Part shown: positions 6,990-14,367 of the stretch, in pieces
Layout of the letters: each line of letters opens with the position of its first letter
Position numbering within the stretch: the first letter of the stretch is position 1
From: Christensenella sp. UBA3798
Lineage (GTDB): Bacteria > Bacillota > Clostridia > Christensenellales > CAG-1252
Length of the DNA stretch: 29,862 bases
Assembly (NCBI GenBank): GCA_002368735.1
Contig: DFEQ01000037.1
Span: 1,427-31,288 of the forward strand
Reading direction: 5' to 3'
The notes under the pieces: model-generated
What the model was told of the DNA's origin: nothing
Databases searched by the model: none
Seen by the model: only the letters and a program-made list of their open reading frames with translations
Position numbers and translations under genes: made by a program

Positions 6990-7798
6990 GCAAGAAGAAG
7001 GCGACGGTATTTCGCCCCACGGCGTTCTCCTTCCCCTATCTTGCGGTCACGCTGATATTCGTGATCGTACCTCTTATTCTCGTTCTCGTCTACGCCTTCC
7101 GCGGCGAGGACGGCTCTTTCACTTTTGAAAACTTCCGTTTGGTCTTCACCGAGGCGGAGACGCTCAAACAGCTCGGGCAGACAGTCGGCATCGCGGCTTT
7201 ATCCACTGTGATATGCCTCCTCATCGCCTATCCCGTGGCGTATATCCTGGCGTCCAAACCCTTCAACAAGATGGCGATCCTCGCCCTCCTATTCGTGATA
7301 CCGATGTGGATCAACTTTATGCTACGCATCTTCGCCTTGCAGTCCCTCCTGTCCATGATCGGCATCGGCAAGAGTTACTTTGCGGCGCTCATCGGCATGG
7401 TGTACGACTTCTTCCCCTATATGCTCCTGCCTATTTACACCGTCCTCTCCAATATGGACCAAAGCTATATCGAGGCGTCCCGTGACCTCGGGGCGAACCC
7501 CGTGCAGACCTTCTTTAAGGTCACGCTGCCCCTCTCTATTCCCGGGGTGGTCAGCGGCGTCAGCATGATGTTTATGCCGATCTTCAGCTCCTACGCCATT
7601 ACCAAGATGATGGGCGATATGAATACCACCGTCATCGGCGCAAAGATAGCGAGCCTCTTTGAAAATCAAAATTACGGCAGCTACGGCTACGGCTCGGCGA
7701 TCTCCTTCGTGCTCCTTGTCATCGTGCTCCTCGTGATGCTCCTTGGCAACGCCATCGTGCGCCGCACGGAGAAGGCTCCCAAAGGAGGGAAGGCGTGA
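6986..7798 (+). CDS. potB: Spermidine/putrescine ABC transporter permease PotB
   Basis: 270 residues with about six membrane segments and the binding-protein-dependent permease EAA loop (EASRDLGANPVQTFFKVTLP, then LSIPG), the site that docks on PotA. The ATG at 6986 overlaps the potA stop as ATGA, which indicates translational coupling. An upstream in-frame ATG at 6893 would overlap potA by 97 bp and adds an Arg/Gly-rich out-of-family segment, so it is rejected. It pairs with potC to form the heterodimeric channel. Confidence 0.93.
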   Translation: MSKKKATVFRPTAFSFPYLAVTLIFVIVPLILVLVYAFRGEDGSFTFENFRLVFTEAETLKQLGQTVGIAALSTVICLLIAYPVAYILASKPFNKMAILALLFVIPMWINFMLRIFALQSLLSMIGIGKSYFAALIGMVYDFFPYMLLPIYTVLSNMDQSYIEASRDLGANPVQTFFKVTLPLSIPGVVSGVSMMFMPIFSSYAITKMMGDMNTTVIGAKIASLFENQNYGSYGYGSAISFVLLVIVLLVMLLGNAIVRRTEKAPKGGKA

Positions 7799-8634
7799 TG
7801 AATAAGACATCTTCCCGCGTCTATCTGGTGCTGCGTTGGGTGATACTCATCCTCGTGCTCGTGGCGATATATCTCCCGCTCCTCATGATCATCTTGTATT
7901 CCTTCAGCTCGGCAAATTCGGTTGGGGGCGACTTCGGCAACTTCACCTTCCGCCTATACGCGAAGCTCTTTGAAAATACCAAGATGCTCTCGGCGCTCAA
8001 AAATACCTTGATCATCGGGCTCGCCTCCGCGGCGTTTGCCACCATCCTTGGCACCACGGCGGCGGTGGGCATCCACTATATGCGGAAGAAGGTCAAGGCG
8101 GTTGTGGACACCGCCTCGCAGATCACCGTCGTGAACGCGGAGATCGTGACGGCGATGGGCTTCTTCCTCCTGATGATCTTCCTCAGAGATACCGTGGAGA
8201 TCCCCGTCAACTTCAGCCTGTGGTGGCTCATCATCACCCATACCGTCATCACCACGCCATACGTCATCTTGACGGTGGCGCCCAGGCTGCAACAGCTCAA
8301 CCCCAATCTTCTCGAGGCGAGTATGGACCTCGGCGCGGGTCCCATGCGCAGTCTCTTCACCGTGATGCTCCCGCAGCTTGCCGGGGCGATGGTGTCGGGC
8401 TTCGCGCTCGCTTTCACCCTCTCGTTGGACGACTTCGTGGTGACGAATATCAATAGCTTCGGCGCAAATATCGATACCATCTCCACCTACGTTTATTCGG
8501 GCATCCGCAAGAAGGGGGTCCCCATCGAGATACGCGCTCTCTCCACCATCATCTTCGTGGTGGTGCTCGCCGCCCTCATCATCTATAACGTGGTCAAAAA
8601 TAAGAGGGCAAAAGAACAGGCAAAGAAGGCATAA
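7798..8634 (+). CDS. potC: Spermidine/putrescine ABC transporter permease PotC
   Basis: 278 residues, about six membrane segments, EAA loop EASMDLGAGPMRSLFTVMLP followed by QLAGA. It forms the second half of the polyamine channel with PotB. The ATG at 7798 shares one base with the potB stop (TGATG) and has GGAGG upstream at a proper distance; a GTG one codon earlier is possible but less likely. The stretch SGFALAFTLSLDDFVVT is typical of PotC. Confidence 0.93.
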   Translation: MNKTSSRVYLVLRWVILILVLVAIYLPLLMIILYSFSSANSVGGDFGNFTFRLYAKLFENTKMLSALKNTLIIGLASAAFATILGTTAAVGIHYMRKKVKAVVDTASQITVVNAEIVTAMGFFLLMIFLRDTVEIPVNFSLWWLIITHTVITTPYVILTVAPRLQQLNPNLLEASMDLGAGPMRSLFTVMLPQLAGAMVSGFALAFTLSLDDFVVTNINSFGANIDTISTYVYSGIRKKGVPIEIRALSTIIFVVVLAALIIYNVVKNKRAKEQAKKA

Positions 8635-8676
8635 CGCCTCTTAAATAAAACAAACTAAGGATAGGAGATAGAAAAA

Positions 8677-9882
8677 ATGAAAAGAATCGTAAGTATCGTA
8701 TTGATCCTTGCCATTATCCTGACAGTGGCTTCGGCGCTGATCGCGTGCACGCCGCGCGATGAGATTTTGAAGCTGTATATGCCGGGCGAGTACATCGACG
8801 AGGAGATATTCGCCGAGTTTGAGGAATGGTACGAGAAGGAAACGGGAAACAAGGTCACGGTGGAGATCGAGACCTTTGACGCCGTGGAGAACGTGCAGCT
8901 CGCCGTCGAGGGCAGCAAGGCGGACTACGACCTCCTGTGCCCCAGCGACTACATGGTGGAGTACCTTATCAAAAACGACCTCGTGCAAAAGGTGGATAAG
9001 TCCGTCATCGACGTCAAGCAAGAAGGGCTCTTCAAGGAGCAGTATCTGGAGACTTCCAAGATGTTCGACCCCACCCTTGAGTACGCCGTCCCCTATATGT
9101 ACGGCACCCTCGGCATCGTGTACGATATCACCAAGACGGGAAAGGCTGTGACGAGCTGGGAGTCCCTGTTTGGCGGTGAATTTGCGGGCAAGCGCTCCAT
9201 CAAGGATTCGATGCGCGACGCCTACGCGGCGGCGTGCTTGTATAACGCAAGGAATGAACTGACAGCCCTCAGCGGTGACGCCAAGAAGGCAAAGGTCCAA
9301 GAGGTCTTTGAGCGCACCGACGCTTCTACCGTGGAGGCGGCGAAGAGCACCCTCCTCTCGGTCAAGAACGGCGGCGCCGAGTGGGACGTGGACAACGTCA
9401 AGTTCGATATGGCTGCGAATAATAGTAACGTGGCAGTCGCCCTGATGTGGTCGTGCGACGCGGGCTACGTGATGAACGACTACGAGGACGCGGACGGCGA
9501 GGAGCAGCAGGGCAATCGCAACCTGTGGTACGTCGTACCCGACGAGGGAGGCAACGTGTATATCGACGCCTTCGTCATCAGCAAGTACGCTAAGAACGTC
9601 ACCGCGGCGAACTGGTTCTTGAAGTTCCTCTGCCTGAAGGATACCGCCATCGCGAATAGCGAGTATGCGGGTGCCATCAGCCCCGTGGCGGCGGCGTACG
9701 ACGAACTGTACGAGAGCTACAACGAGGACGACGAGATGTTCGAGGGCACGCGCGAGGGCTGGAAGGAGATGTTCCTCGATATGATGTTCCCGAGCAAGGA
9801 GACCTTGGACAGGTGCGGCATTATGAAGGATTTTGGAGACGGAAAGACTGGCGTTTCCAACATGTGGTCGTCCATTCAGTGA
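8677..9882 (+). CDS. potD: Spermidine/putrescine-binding lipoprotein PotD
   Basis: 401 residues. A lipoprotein signal peptide ends in the lipobox LIAC (Cys24), so the mature protein is anchored on the outer face of the membrane, where it captures polyamine for PotBC. The mature part has the family pattern: LKLYMPGEYIDEEIFAEFE near the start, YDLLCPSDYMVEYL, VPYMYGTLGIVYD, WESLF and YVVPDEGGNVYIDAFVIS. The first of these resembles YxWxxYI in E. coli PotD, with Met-Pro in place of Trp. The ribosome site AGGAG precedes the ATG, 42 bp after potC. The last codons and the TGA (9880-9882) lie within the arm of a 20-bp inverted repeat. Confidence 0.92.
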   Translation: MKRIVSIVLILAIILTVASALIACTPRDEILKLYMPGEYIDEEIFAEFEEWYEKETGNKVTVEIETFDAVENVQLAVEGSKADYDLLCPSDYMVEYLIKNDLVQKVDKSVIDVKQEGLFKEQYLETSKMFDPTLEYAVPYMYGTLGIVYDITKTGKAVTSWESLFGGEFAGKRSIKDSMRDAYAAACLYNARNELTALSGDAKKAKVQEVFERTDASTVEAAKSTLLSVKNGGAEWDVDNVKFDMAANNSNVAVALMWSCDAGYVMNDYEDADGEEQQGNRNLWYVVPDEGGNVYIDAFVISKYAKNVTAANWFLKFLCLKDTAIANSEYAGAISPVAAAYDELYESYNEDDEMFEGTREGWKEMFLDMMFPSKETLDRCGIMKDFGDGKTGVSNMWSSIQ

Positions 9883-10016
9883 TAGAGGGCATATAGCAGC
9901 GCATATACTTTGTTCCAACTCAAAAACCCGCAGTTACGTACACTAAGTACGCGCCTGCGGGTTTTTTCGTTGCGCCTCGTCTCTGCACTACTCTCTGCCC
10001 TCTATCACTGAATGGA
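9871..10016 (+). repeat. Stop-codon-anchored palindromic element, copy B (after potD)
   Basis: This is the clearest copy. The outer arms are a perfect 20-bp inverted repeat (9871-9890 and 9997-10016); the left arm contains the last three codons of potD and its TGA. The inner hairpin is AACCCGCAG-TTA-CGTAC-ACTAA-GTACG-CGC-CTGCGGGTT (9925-9963, given part by part), with a 9 bp and a 5 bp stem and the internal loop TTA/CGC. It is flanked by A-run and T-run, so it also works on paper as a two-way intrinsic terminator. Between arms and hairpin are conserved segments, CATATAC..GTTCCAACTCAAA on the left and GCGCCTCGTCTCTGCAC on the right. Confidence 0.85.
9921..9967 (+). terminator. Intrinsic terminator formed by the inner hairpin of copy B
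   Basis: A GC-rich 9 bp stem plus 5 bp stem separated by a 3x3 internal loop, then TTTTTT ending at 9967. It lies 39 bp after the potD stop and would end the pot operon. Confidence 0.7.
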
Positions 10017-10078
10017 GATGCAGAACTCTCAGCACCCTAAATGCGGATGGTTTTTGGAAAGGAGTGACCCTTGACACC

Positions 10079-10104
10079 GCATTCCGCATTTTGCATTTTG
10101 CATT
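10079..10104. repeat. GCATT-type simple repeat
   Basis: Four short tandem units of the type GCATTCC or GCATTTT lie between copy B and the terminator of the AEC gene. More GCATT words follow at 10134 and 10153. The segment 10017-10171 has no credible gene. Confidence 0.5.
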
Positions 10105-10128
10105 AAAAAAGCGGCATTCTTGCCGCTT
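10105..10128 (-). terminator. Rho-independent terminator of the AEC transporter gene
   Basis: An 8 bp perfect stem AAGCGGCA/TGCCGCTT (10109-10116 and 10121-10128) with a 4-nt loop; on the minus strand it is followed by six T (10105-10110, part of them in the stem). Confidence 0.75.
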
Positions 10129-10171
10129 GATTTCGCATTCAAATGGAAGTATGCTGCATTATGCGCGTTCG

Positions 10172-11104
10172 TTATAGCAAAGGTATCATGAGCGCTAAAA
10201 GGGGAATGGTGACTATGCACGACAGCGTACTGATCAGCACGCTGCACGCCGCCTGGGTCTGCCCTTCGCCCACGAGCTCGGACATATTGAGTACCATGCT
10301 TGCCGCGGGGCAGCATCCGAGCAGGAAGAAGGTGACCTTGATATAGGTCGGCAGCGGGATAAAGTAGATGATGAGGAAGGAAAGAAGGGGATAGATGACG
10401 TTCTTGATGGCGGTGGATAGGTAGATGCGTGGGCTCAGGAAGAGGTCCTTGGGCGTGACCGTCGCCAGGCGCATTCCGAGGATCAGCATACACATCGGGG
10501 TGGTCATCCTCGCCAGAAGCTCCACGATGGGGGCGATGACGGTCGGGAGTTTCGTCGAGGTAAAGAAGAGGGGCAGGGCGACGAGCAGCGACACGGTGGT
10601 CGGATTGATGACCATGTTTCTGACGCTCATCTTCTTCCTATCCCACGAAATGATGCCCACGGCAAGCGTCCAGGAGAGAAGGTTCAAGCTGACCGAGAAT
10701 ACGGTGGAGAAGACGATGGCTTCGGGGTGTTCGGGCAAGATCGCTTCGAGGAGCGGCACGCCGAAAAAGCCCACGTTGGCGAGGGCGGAGGCTATCGTGC
10801 ATATCCTGTTGCGGATGTCGTCGAACTTATTCTTTAATATCAGGGTCAAGCCCACCATCACGAGGATCTGCATCCCCATGCACAGCCCGAAAAAGATGCC
10901 CATCTGCTTAAAGAACTCGGGGGTATAGGTGGCGGCATTGAAGGAATACAGGAAGAGCGCGGGCTGACATACAAAAAGTAGTACGCGCGCAAAAGCGCCG
11001 ATAGAATCGGGCTTGATCGCCTTTGTCTTTACAAAGATAAAGCCGGGGATCGCATAGGCAAGCATGATCGCCACGGTGATGAGAGTGGTGGTAAAGTTAC
11101 CCAT
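10172..11104 (-). CDS. AEC (auxin efflux carrier) family transporter
   Basis: 310 residues with about ten hydrophobic segments in two halves, the layout of the AEC/PF03547 transporters. Family-like features are the early Pro-Gly break (LAYAIPGFIFVKTKAI), the cytoplasmic stretch after the first half (NKFDDIRNRICTIASALANVGFFGVPLL, quoted in part) and MCMLILGMRLA in the second half. Bacterial members often export or exchange small organic acids such as malate; the substrate here is unknown. There is no Shine-Dalgarno before the ATG, but a TTTACC-17-TATAAT promoter ends 6 nt before it, so translation may be leaderless. It lies 39 bp after the M20 dipeptidase gene on the same strand. Confidence 0.87.
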   Translation of the reverse strand: MGNFTTTLITVAIMLAYAIPGFIFVKTKAIKPDSIGAFARVLLFVCQPALFLYSFNAATYTPEFFKQMGIFFGLCMGMQILVMVGLTLILKNKFDDIRNRICTIASALANVGFFGVPLLEAILPEHPEAIVFSTVFSVSLNLLSWTLAVGIISWDRKKMSVRNMVINPTTVSLLVALPLFFTSTKLPTVIAPIVELLARMTTPMCMLILGMRLATVTPKDLFLSPRIYLSTAIKNVIYPLLSFLIIYFIPLPTYIKVTFFLLGCCPAASMVLNMSELVGEGQTQAACSVLISTLSCIVTIPLLALMIPLL

Positions 11105-11110
11105 ACGTAG

Positions 11111-11139
11111 ATTATAGCACGAAGTTCGCGCGGGGTAAA
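11111..11139 (-). promoter_or_regulatory. Promoter for a possibly leaderless AEC transcript
   Basis: On the minus strand TTTACC (11134-11139), 17 bp spacer, TATAAT (11111-11116). Only 6 nt separate the -10 box from the ATG at 11104, so transcription would begin at or next to the start codon. Confidence 0.5.
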
Positions 11140-11143
11140 GAGA

Positions 11144-12472
11144 TTAGAATGCGAGCTTCAATAGGGCGGCGCGATAGATCTCGGCGCACTTGACGAGGGC
11201 GCTGACGGCGATGCTTTCGTCCTTTTGGTGGATGCGGCTCTCCTCGCCGGGGAAGACGGGGCCGAAGGCGACGGCATTGGGGAAGGCTCTGGCATAGGTA
11301 GCCCCGCCTATCGCGATGGGGGAGGCGTTCTCGCCCGTCACCTCGTTATAGGCGGCAAGGAGGCTCGTCACCAGCTCGGAATCGGGCGATACGTAGAGCG
11401 GCAGGTGTCTGCCTTCCACCGTGATCTCGGCGCTTTCGCCGAGGGTGGCTTTGATCAAGGAGAGTATTTCCTCCTCGGTGTGCGGGGCGGGGTAGCGGAT
11501 ATCCACGGAGAAGAGCAGGCGCTCTCCTTCCGTCCTGACCCGTCCGAGGTTCATCGTCAGGTCGCCTATCTCGTCGTTCGTCATCTGCACGCCCAGCCCT
11601 TCGCCGTTCGTCTTTCCGAAATAGTCGTAGAGGTCGGCTATGGGCTCCGAGGTGCTCTTGACGGCGTAAAGTATCTTGAGGATGGCGTTGTCGCCCTTGT
11701 CGGGGGTGGAGCCGTGCGCCGACACTCCCTCCGCTACGAGGCGGAAGCCCCCCTCGATAAACTTGACCTTGATGCCGCCCTTCAAGCACTTGGAGAAGGC
11801 GGCGTCCGAGAGGCTTTTGACGTCGAGGGTGGCGCGGTCTGCCACCATATTGACCCGTTCCCCACCCGTGAAGGAGAGGATGGAGTCGTCCTTAGGGAGC
11901 GACACGCAAGCGTGCAAAACGCCCTTTTCGCAATAGATGACGGGGAAGTCCGCGTCGGGCGAGAAGGACAGGGCGGGCGTTTCCTCGGTGGCGAGGTACC
12001 TTTCGATGCACTTCCAGCCGCTCTCCTCGTTGAGTCCCGCGATGAGGCGGATGCGGCGGCGAGGCTTTCGCCCTTCGTCAAGGAGAGACTTTAAGGCGTA
12101 TAATACCGCAATAGCGGGACCCTTGTCGTCCTCTGTGCCGCGACCGTATATCACCTCTTGCCCCTTCTCTATGGCTATCTCGCCGAGGGGGGAATGGGAC
12201 CAATCGCTTCCGAACGGCACGGTGTCGAGGTGGAAGGGGATGCCGAGCAGTTCGCCTTCTCCAATCTCCGCCCAGCCGCAGTAGCCGTCCACGACCTTGG
12301 TCCTAAGCCCAAAGGAGGCGGCTAGGGTGAGGTAGCGCTCCAACGCTTCCCGCGTGCCCTTGCCAAAGGGGGCGCCCTCCGCTTTTTCCCCTTGCACGCT
12401 GTTTACGGCGAGGAGGGAGAGGAGAGACTCCTTGATGGCATCTGTATATTCGTTCATGACTTGTTTTTTCAT
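11144..12472 (-). CDS. M20 family metallopeptidase, PepV-like (Sapep) dipeptidase
   Basis: 442 residues, close to the usual 460-470 of PepV-type dipeptidases. The two-zinc active site is visible: HLDTVP (His81, Asp83), GRGTEDDKGP (Asp115/116), NEESG (Glu149/150) and SPDADFP (Asp173), with a final histidine in SRIHQKDES near the C-terminus. The lid insertion is present between. It should cleave dipeptides or Xaa-His type peptides in the cytoplasm and feed amino-acid use. The start codon is preceded by GAGGT. It is the first gene of a minus-strand pair with the AEC transporter. Confidence 0.9.
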   Translation of the reverse strand: MKKQVMNEYTDAIKESLLSLLAVNSVQGEKAEGAPFGKGTREALERYLTLAASFGLRTKVVDGYCGWAEIGEGELLGIPFHLDTVPFGSDWSHSPLGEIAIEKGQEVIYGRGTEDDKGPAIAVLYALKSLLDEGRKPRRRIRLIAGLNEESGWKCIERYLATEETPALSFSPDADFPVIYCEKGVLHACVSLPKDDSILSFTGGERVNMVADRATLDVKSLSDAAFSKCLKGGIKVKFIEGGFRLVAEGVSAHGSTPDKGDNAILKILYAVKSTSEPIADLYDYFGKTNGEGLGVQMTNDEIGDLTMNLGRVRTEGERLLFSVDIRYPAPHTEEEILSLIKATLGESAEITVEGRHLPLYVSPDSELVTSLLAAYNEVTGENASPIAIGGATYARAFPNAVAFGPVFPGEESRIHQKDESIAVSALVKCAEIYRAALLKLAF

Positions 12473-12498
12473 CTTATTACCTCGGCTGAGCTTTCCCT

Positions 12499-12529
12499 AT
12501 TATATGCCGCGCGCGCGGTAGTTTGTCAA
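12499..12529 (-). promoter_or_regulatory. Promoter of the dipeptidase gene with GC palindrome in the spacer
   Basis: On the minus strand TTGACA (12524-12529) and TATAAT (12499-12504) with a 19-bp spacer, slightly long. The spacer contains a perfect 12-bp palindrome CCGCGCGCGCGG (12507-12518). The -35 box overlaps one arm of an 11-bp inverted repeat whose other arm is at 12627-12637. Confidence 0.55.
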
Positions 12530-12637
12530 GCGATACGCTCTTCGGCTGTCCGAATAACGAGGGAAGCACAGACATAAATTGTAAAAAACTTGCAAAACAC
12601 ACAATGCCTTTGAAAAAAGGAGGATTTATCGCTTGAC
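12525..12637. repeat. Inverted repeat GTCAAGCGATA flanking about 90 bp
   Basis: GTCAAGCGATA at 12525-12535 and its exact complement TATCGCTTGAC at 12627-12637. The interior is A-rich with no clear gene. It may be a small terminal-inverted-repeat element, or chance; no flanking target duplication is evident. Confidence 0.4.
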
Positions 12638-12660
12638 CTTCTTGGCAAGGCGCTTCGCGT

Positions 12661-12727
12661 GTTGGCACTTTTCTTTTGAAGAAAAGTACCCAAAAGAAGG
12701 TGGGGGTTGCGATTCCCCCAAACCCCT
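12661..12727. repeat. Palindromic intergenic repeat (ACTTTTCTT..AAGAAAAGT plus G5/C5 hairpin)
   Basis: ACTTTTCTT (12667-12675) and AAGAAAAGT (12679-12687) form a 9 bp hairpin, followed by CCCAAAAGAAGG and a second hairpin GGGGG..CCCCC (12702-12719). Sequences of this look, an ACTTTTCTTTTGAAGAAAAGT-like palindrome followed by CCCAAAAGAA, recur in many bacterial genomes and often cause false gene calls (from memory). Function unknown. Confidence 0.55.
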
Positions 12728-12925
12728 AAACGCTTTTTAATAGGTGATCGCTTCGCGAGAAGGAAAAGAACAAAGTGAAGTGCACCGTGACAACAACTGC
12801 GTTGCATCGCGATACGAGGAGCGCGGCTCCGCGGGTCGGAGGCTATAAAGGGGGGAAGTGGACAGCGCGTTCTTTTAGAATAGCGAAAAAGCACAGGTGG
12901 TTCGTTCTTTTTGTTTTTTCCACAA

Positions 12926-13110
12926 CTGCGCGCAACGCGTGCAACTTCACTTGCCATAGGCAAACTTCACTGACATCGTCAACTTCACTCGGCAGAGCCG
13001 AACTTCACCTTCTTTATCCACAACGCACGCTTTGCGTGCTATTCACGCGACCACAGGTCGCAATTTACGAGGCGAACGCCTCAATTCACGCCGCGTTTGC
13101 GGCAATTCAC
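12926..13110. repeat. Array of unrelated mini-hairpins with ACTTCAC/AATTCAC spacers
   Basis: Eight short palindromes of differing sequence are separated by a near-constant heptamer. Clear units are TTGCC-ATA-GGCAA (12951), TGAC-ATC-GTCA (12971), TCGGC-AGA-GCCGA (12989), GCACGC-TTT-GCGTGC (13025), GCGACC-ACA-GGTCGC (13047), GAGGCG-AA-CGCCTC (13069) and GCCGC-GTTT-GCGGC (13090). Spacers are ACTTCAC (12964, 12982, 13002), then TATTCAC, AATTTAC, AATTCAC, AATTCAC. Stems differ but always pair, which is compensatory variation. The segment 12473-13167 as a whole has no credible gene; besides this array it holds the promoter and repeats listed separately. Confidence 0.8.
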
Positions 13111-13167
13111 CTTTTCACCCCCTCCGCTCCACCGAATAAAGCTTGTCAAAGCGGGAAAAATCACGAT

Positions 13168-13845
13168 ATGACTCCTGTACTTCGCGTGGTGATATTCTCG
13201 GTTTCAAGCTTCCTTTTCCTCTTTGTCGTTACCAAGATAATGGGTAAAAAGCAGATAGCCCAGCTCTCCTTCCTCGACTACGTGATCGGCATCTCCTTGG
13301 GCTCCATCGCCGCCGAGATGTCCACCGACCCCGACCGTCCCTTTTATCACTTCTTCATCGCGATGGCGATCTATCTCGTGATGGACGTGGTGCTGACCCT
13401 CCTCGCTCGAAAGGGCACCCTTCTCAAGAAGTTCCTTCGCGGGCGCCCCTTGATCCTCGTCGAAAACGGCAAGATAAACTACAAGAACCTGACACGGAGC
13501 AAACTGGATATCAACGACCTTTTGTCCCTCTGCCGCGTCAAGGGATATTTTGACCTTAGGGACGTAGCCTATTGTATCTTTGAGACGAGCGGCAACGTAT
13601 CCATCCTGCCTTCCGCCCGCGCCGTGAATGCAAAGAGCACGGAGGTCGGCGCGACCCCCCTCCCGCCTGCGCTCAGCAAGGACGTCGTGGTGGACGGAAA
13701 GGTGGTGACGAGGGCGCTTGATGAGGTGGGCAAGAGTGCGGAGTGGCTGTATCGCAGGTTGGGGGTCGATGCGGACGGGGTGGATAAAATAGCCCTTGCC
13801 ACCTATCACCCCGAGTGCGACGAACTTTCGGTGCATTATAAATAA
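13168..13845 (+). CDS. DUF421 (YetF/YcaP-like) membrane protein
   Basis: 225 residues. Three hydrophobic segments in the first 85 residues (the second within YVIGISLGSIAAEM, the third AIYLVMDVVLTLLA) are followed by a soluble domain that begins GRPLILVENGKINYKNL and includes SKLDINDLLSLCRVKGYFDL; this is the DUF421 pattern. Such proteins are widespread in spore formers and their role is unclear, although some relatives affect spore or membrane properties. The frame runs open back to 12775, but that part is a read-through of the hairpin array, so the ATG at 13168 with weak upstream GCGGGA is chosen. Confidence 0.85.
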   Translation: MTPVLRVVIFSVSSFLFLFVVTKIMGKKQIAQLSFLDYVIGISLGSIAAEMSTDPDRPFYHFFIAMAIYLVMDVVLTLLARKGTLLKKFLRGRPLILVENGKINYKNLTRSKLDINDLLSLCRVKGYFDLRDVAYCIFETSGNVSILPSARAVNAKSTEVGATPLPPALSKDVVVDGKVVTRALDEVGKSAEWLYRRLGVDADGVDKIALATYHPECDELSVHYK

Positions 13846-13873
13846 AAAAGCGAATAGAATAAACGCATTTTGA

Positions 13874-13900
13874 CGCGCGCGTTGCTTGCGCGCCTTTTTT
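13874..13900 (+). terminator. Rho-independent terminator after the DUF421 gene
   Basis: Stem GCGCGC/GCGCGC around GTTGCTT, followed by CTTTTTT, 29 bp past the stop codon. Confidence 0.7.
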
Positions 13901-13919
13901 CTCTACCATTCGGATAGTT

Positions 13920-13955
13920 TTGACAAACGGCCCTATATATTGTAGTACAATATAT
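13920..13955 (+). promoter_or_regulatory. Promoter region with a perfect 10+1+10 palindrome
   Basis: TTGACA at 13920-13925 is followed by a perfect inverted repeat with half-site ATATATTGTA, a single central G and its exact complement (13935-13955). Candidate -10 boxes (TAGTAC at 17 bp or TACAAT at 20 bp) fall inside it, so a bound dimer would cover the promoter. No regulator gene is adjacent. Confidence 0.6.
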
Positions 13956-13982
13956 CCACTAATCTCTATATAGGAGGCTTTT

Positions 13983-14363
13983 ATGGAACCAAAAAACAGA
14001 ACGACAGCCGGACTGTGGGCGCTCTTCCTCGGCGGATACAGCGCGCACTACTTCTATCTCGGCGACCAGAAGGCAAAGACGAGGTTGCTCATTGCTATCT
14101 TCCTCCCCTTTATGGTATTTTTCTATGGCATTATGGGTCTCGTCGACGCCATCAAGTTCTTCACGATGACCGACGCGGACTTCGCTGCCTATTGTGCTGA
14201 GCGCGGCTACGCCGTCGGCGCCGCAGGCGCGGCAGGCGGCAGCGGACCCCTTGCTCCCGCCGAGCGCAACAAGGTGCTCCTGGAGTTCAAGCAACTCTTG
14301 AACACCGGCGCGATCACGGAGGAAGAGTTCGATCGCATCAAACGTAAGGTCATGGAGGGCTGA
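13983..14363 (+). CDS. TM2-domain membrane protein with SHOCT tail
   Basis: 126 residues. The N-terminal half is a TM2 domain: KNRTTAGLWALFLGGYSAHYFYLG, quoted here only by its key GGYSAHYFYLG turn, then a hydrophobic segment and a second one ending GLVDAIKFF. A Gly/Ala linker (about 70-90) leads to a C-terminal SHOCT-like helix pair, FKQLLNTGAITEEEFDRIK. SHOCT domains are short and often tether or oligomerise proteins. The start follows AGGAGG at a good distance. First of five co-directional genes with gaps of 4, 15, 88 and 20 bp. Confidence 0.85.
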   Translation: MEPKNRTTAGLWALFLGGYSAHYFYLGDQKAKTRLLIAIFLPFMVFFYGIMGLVDAIKFFTMTDADFAAYCAERGYAVGAAGAAGGSGPLAPAERNKVLLEFKQLLNTGAITEEEFDRIKRKVMEG

Positions 14364-14367
14364 GACT

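Noticed and set aside
8641..9918. Long open frame (425 codons) antisense to potD; similar ones antisense to proS (18321-19550) and nifJ (28521-29747)
   Set aside because: They mirror the codon pattern of strong genes, have His/Val/Leu/Gly-rich composition with no domain, and lack ribosome sites.
12526..12963. 145-codon minus-strand frame
   Set aside because: It runs through several repeats, is rich in Arg/Ser/Lys without a domain, and resembles false calls caused by the ACTTTTCTT palindrome.
12926..13110. CRISPR array
   Set aside because: The constant part is only 7 nt, the variable parts are palindromic and about 11-15 nt, and there are no cas genes.
12775..13167. 131-codon N-terminal extension of the DUF421 frame
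   Set aside because: It translates the hairpin array and the repeat before it; family members start at the first membrane segment, as does the ATG at 13168.
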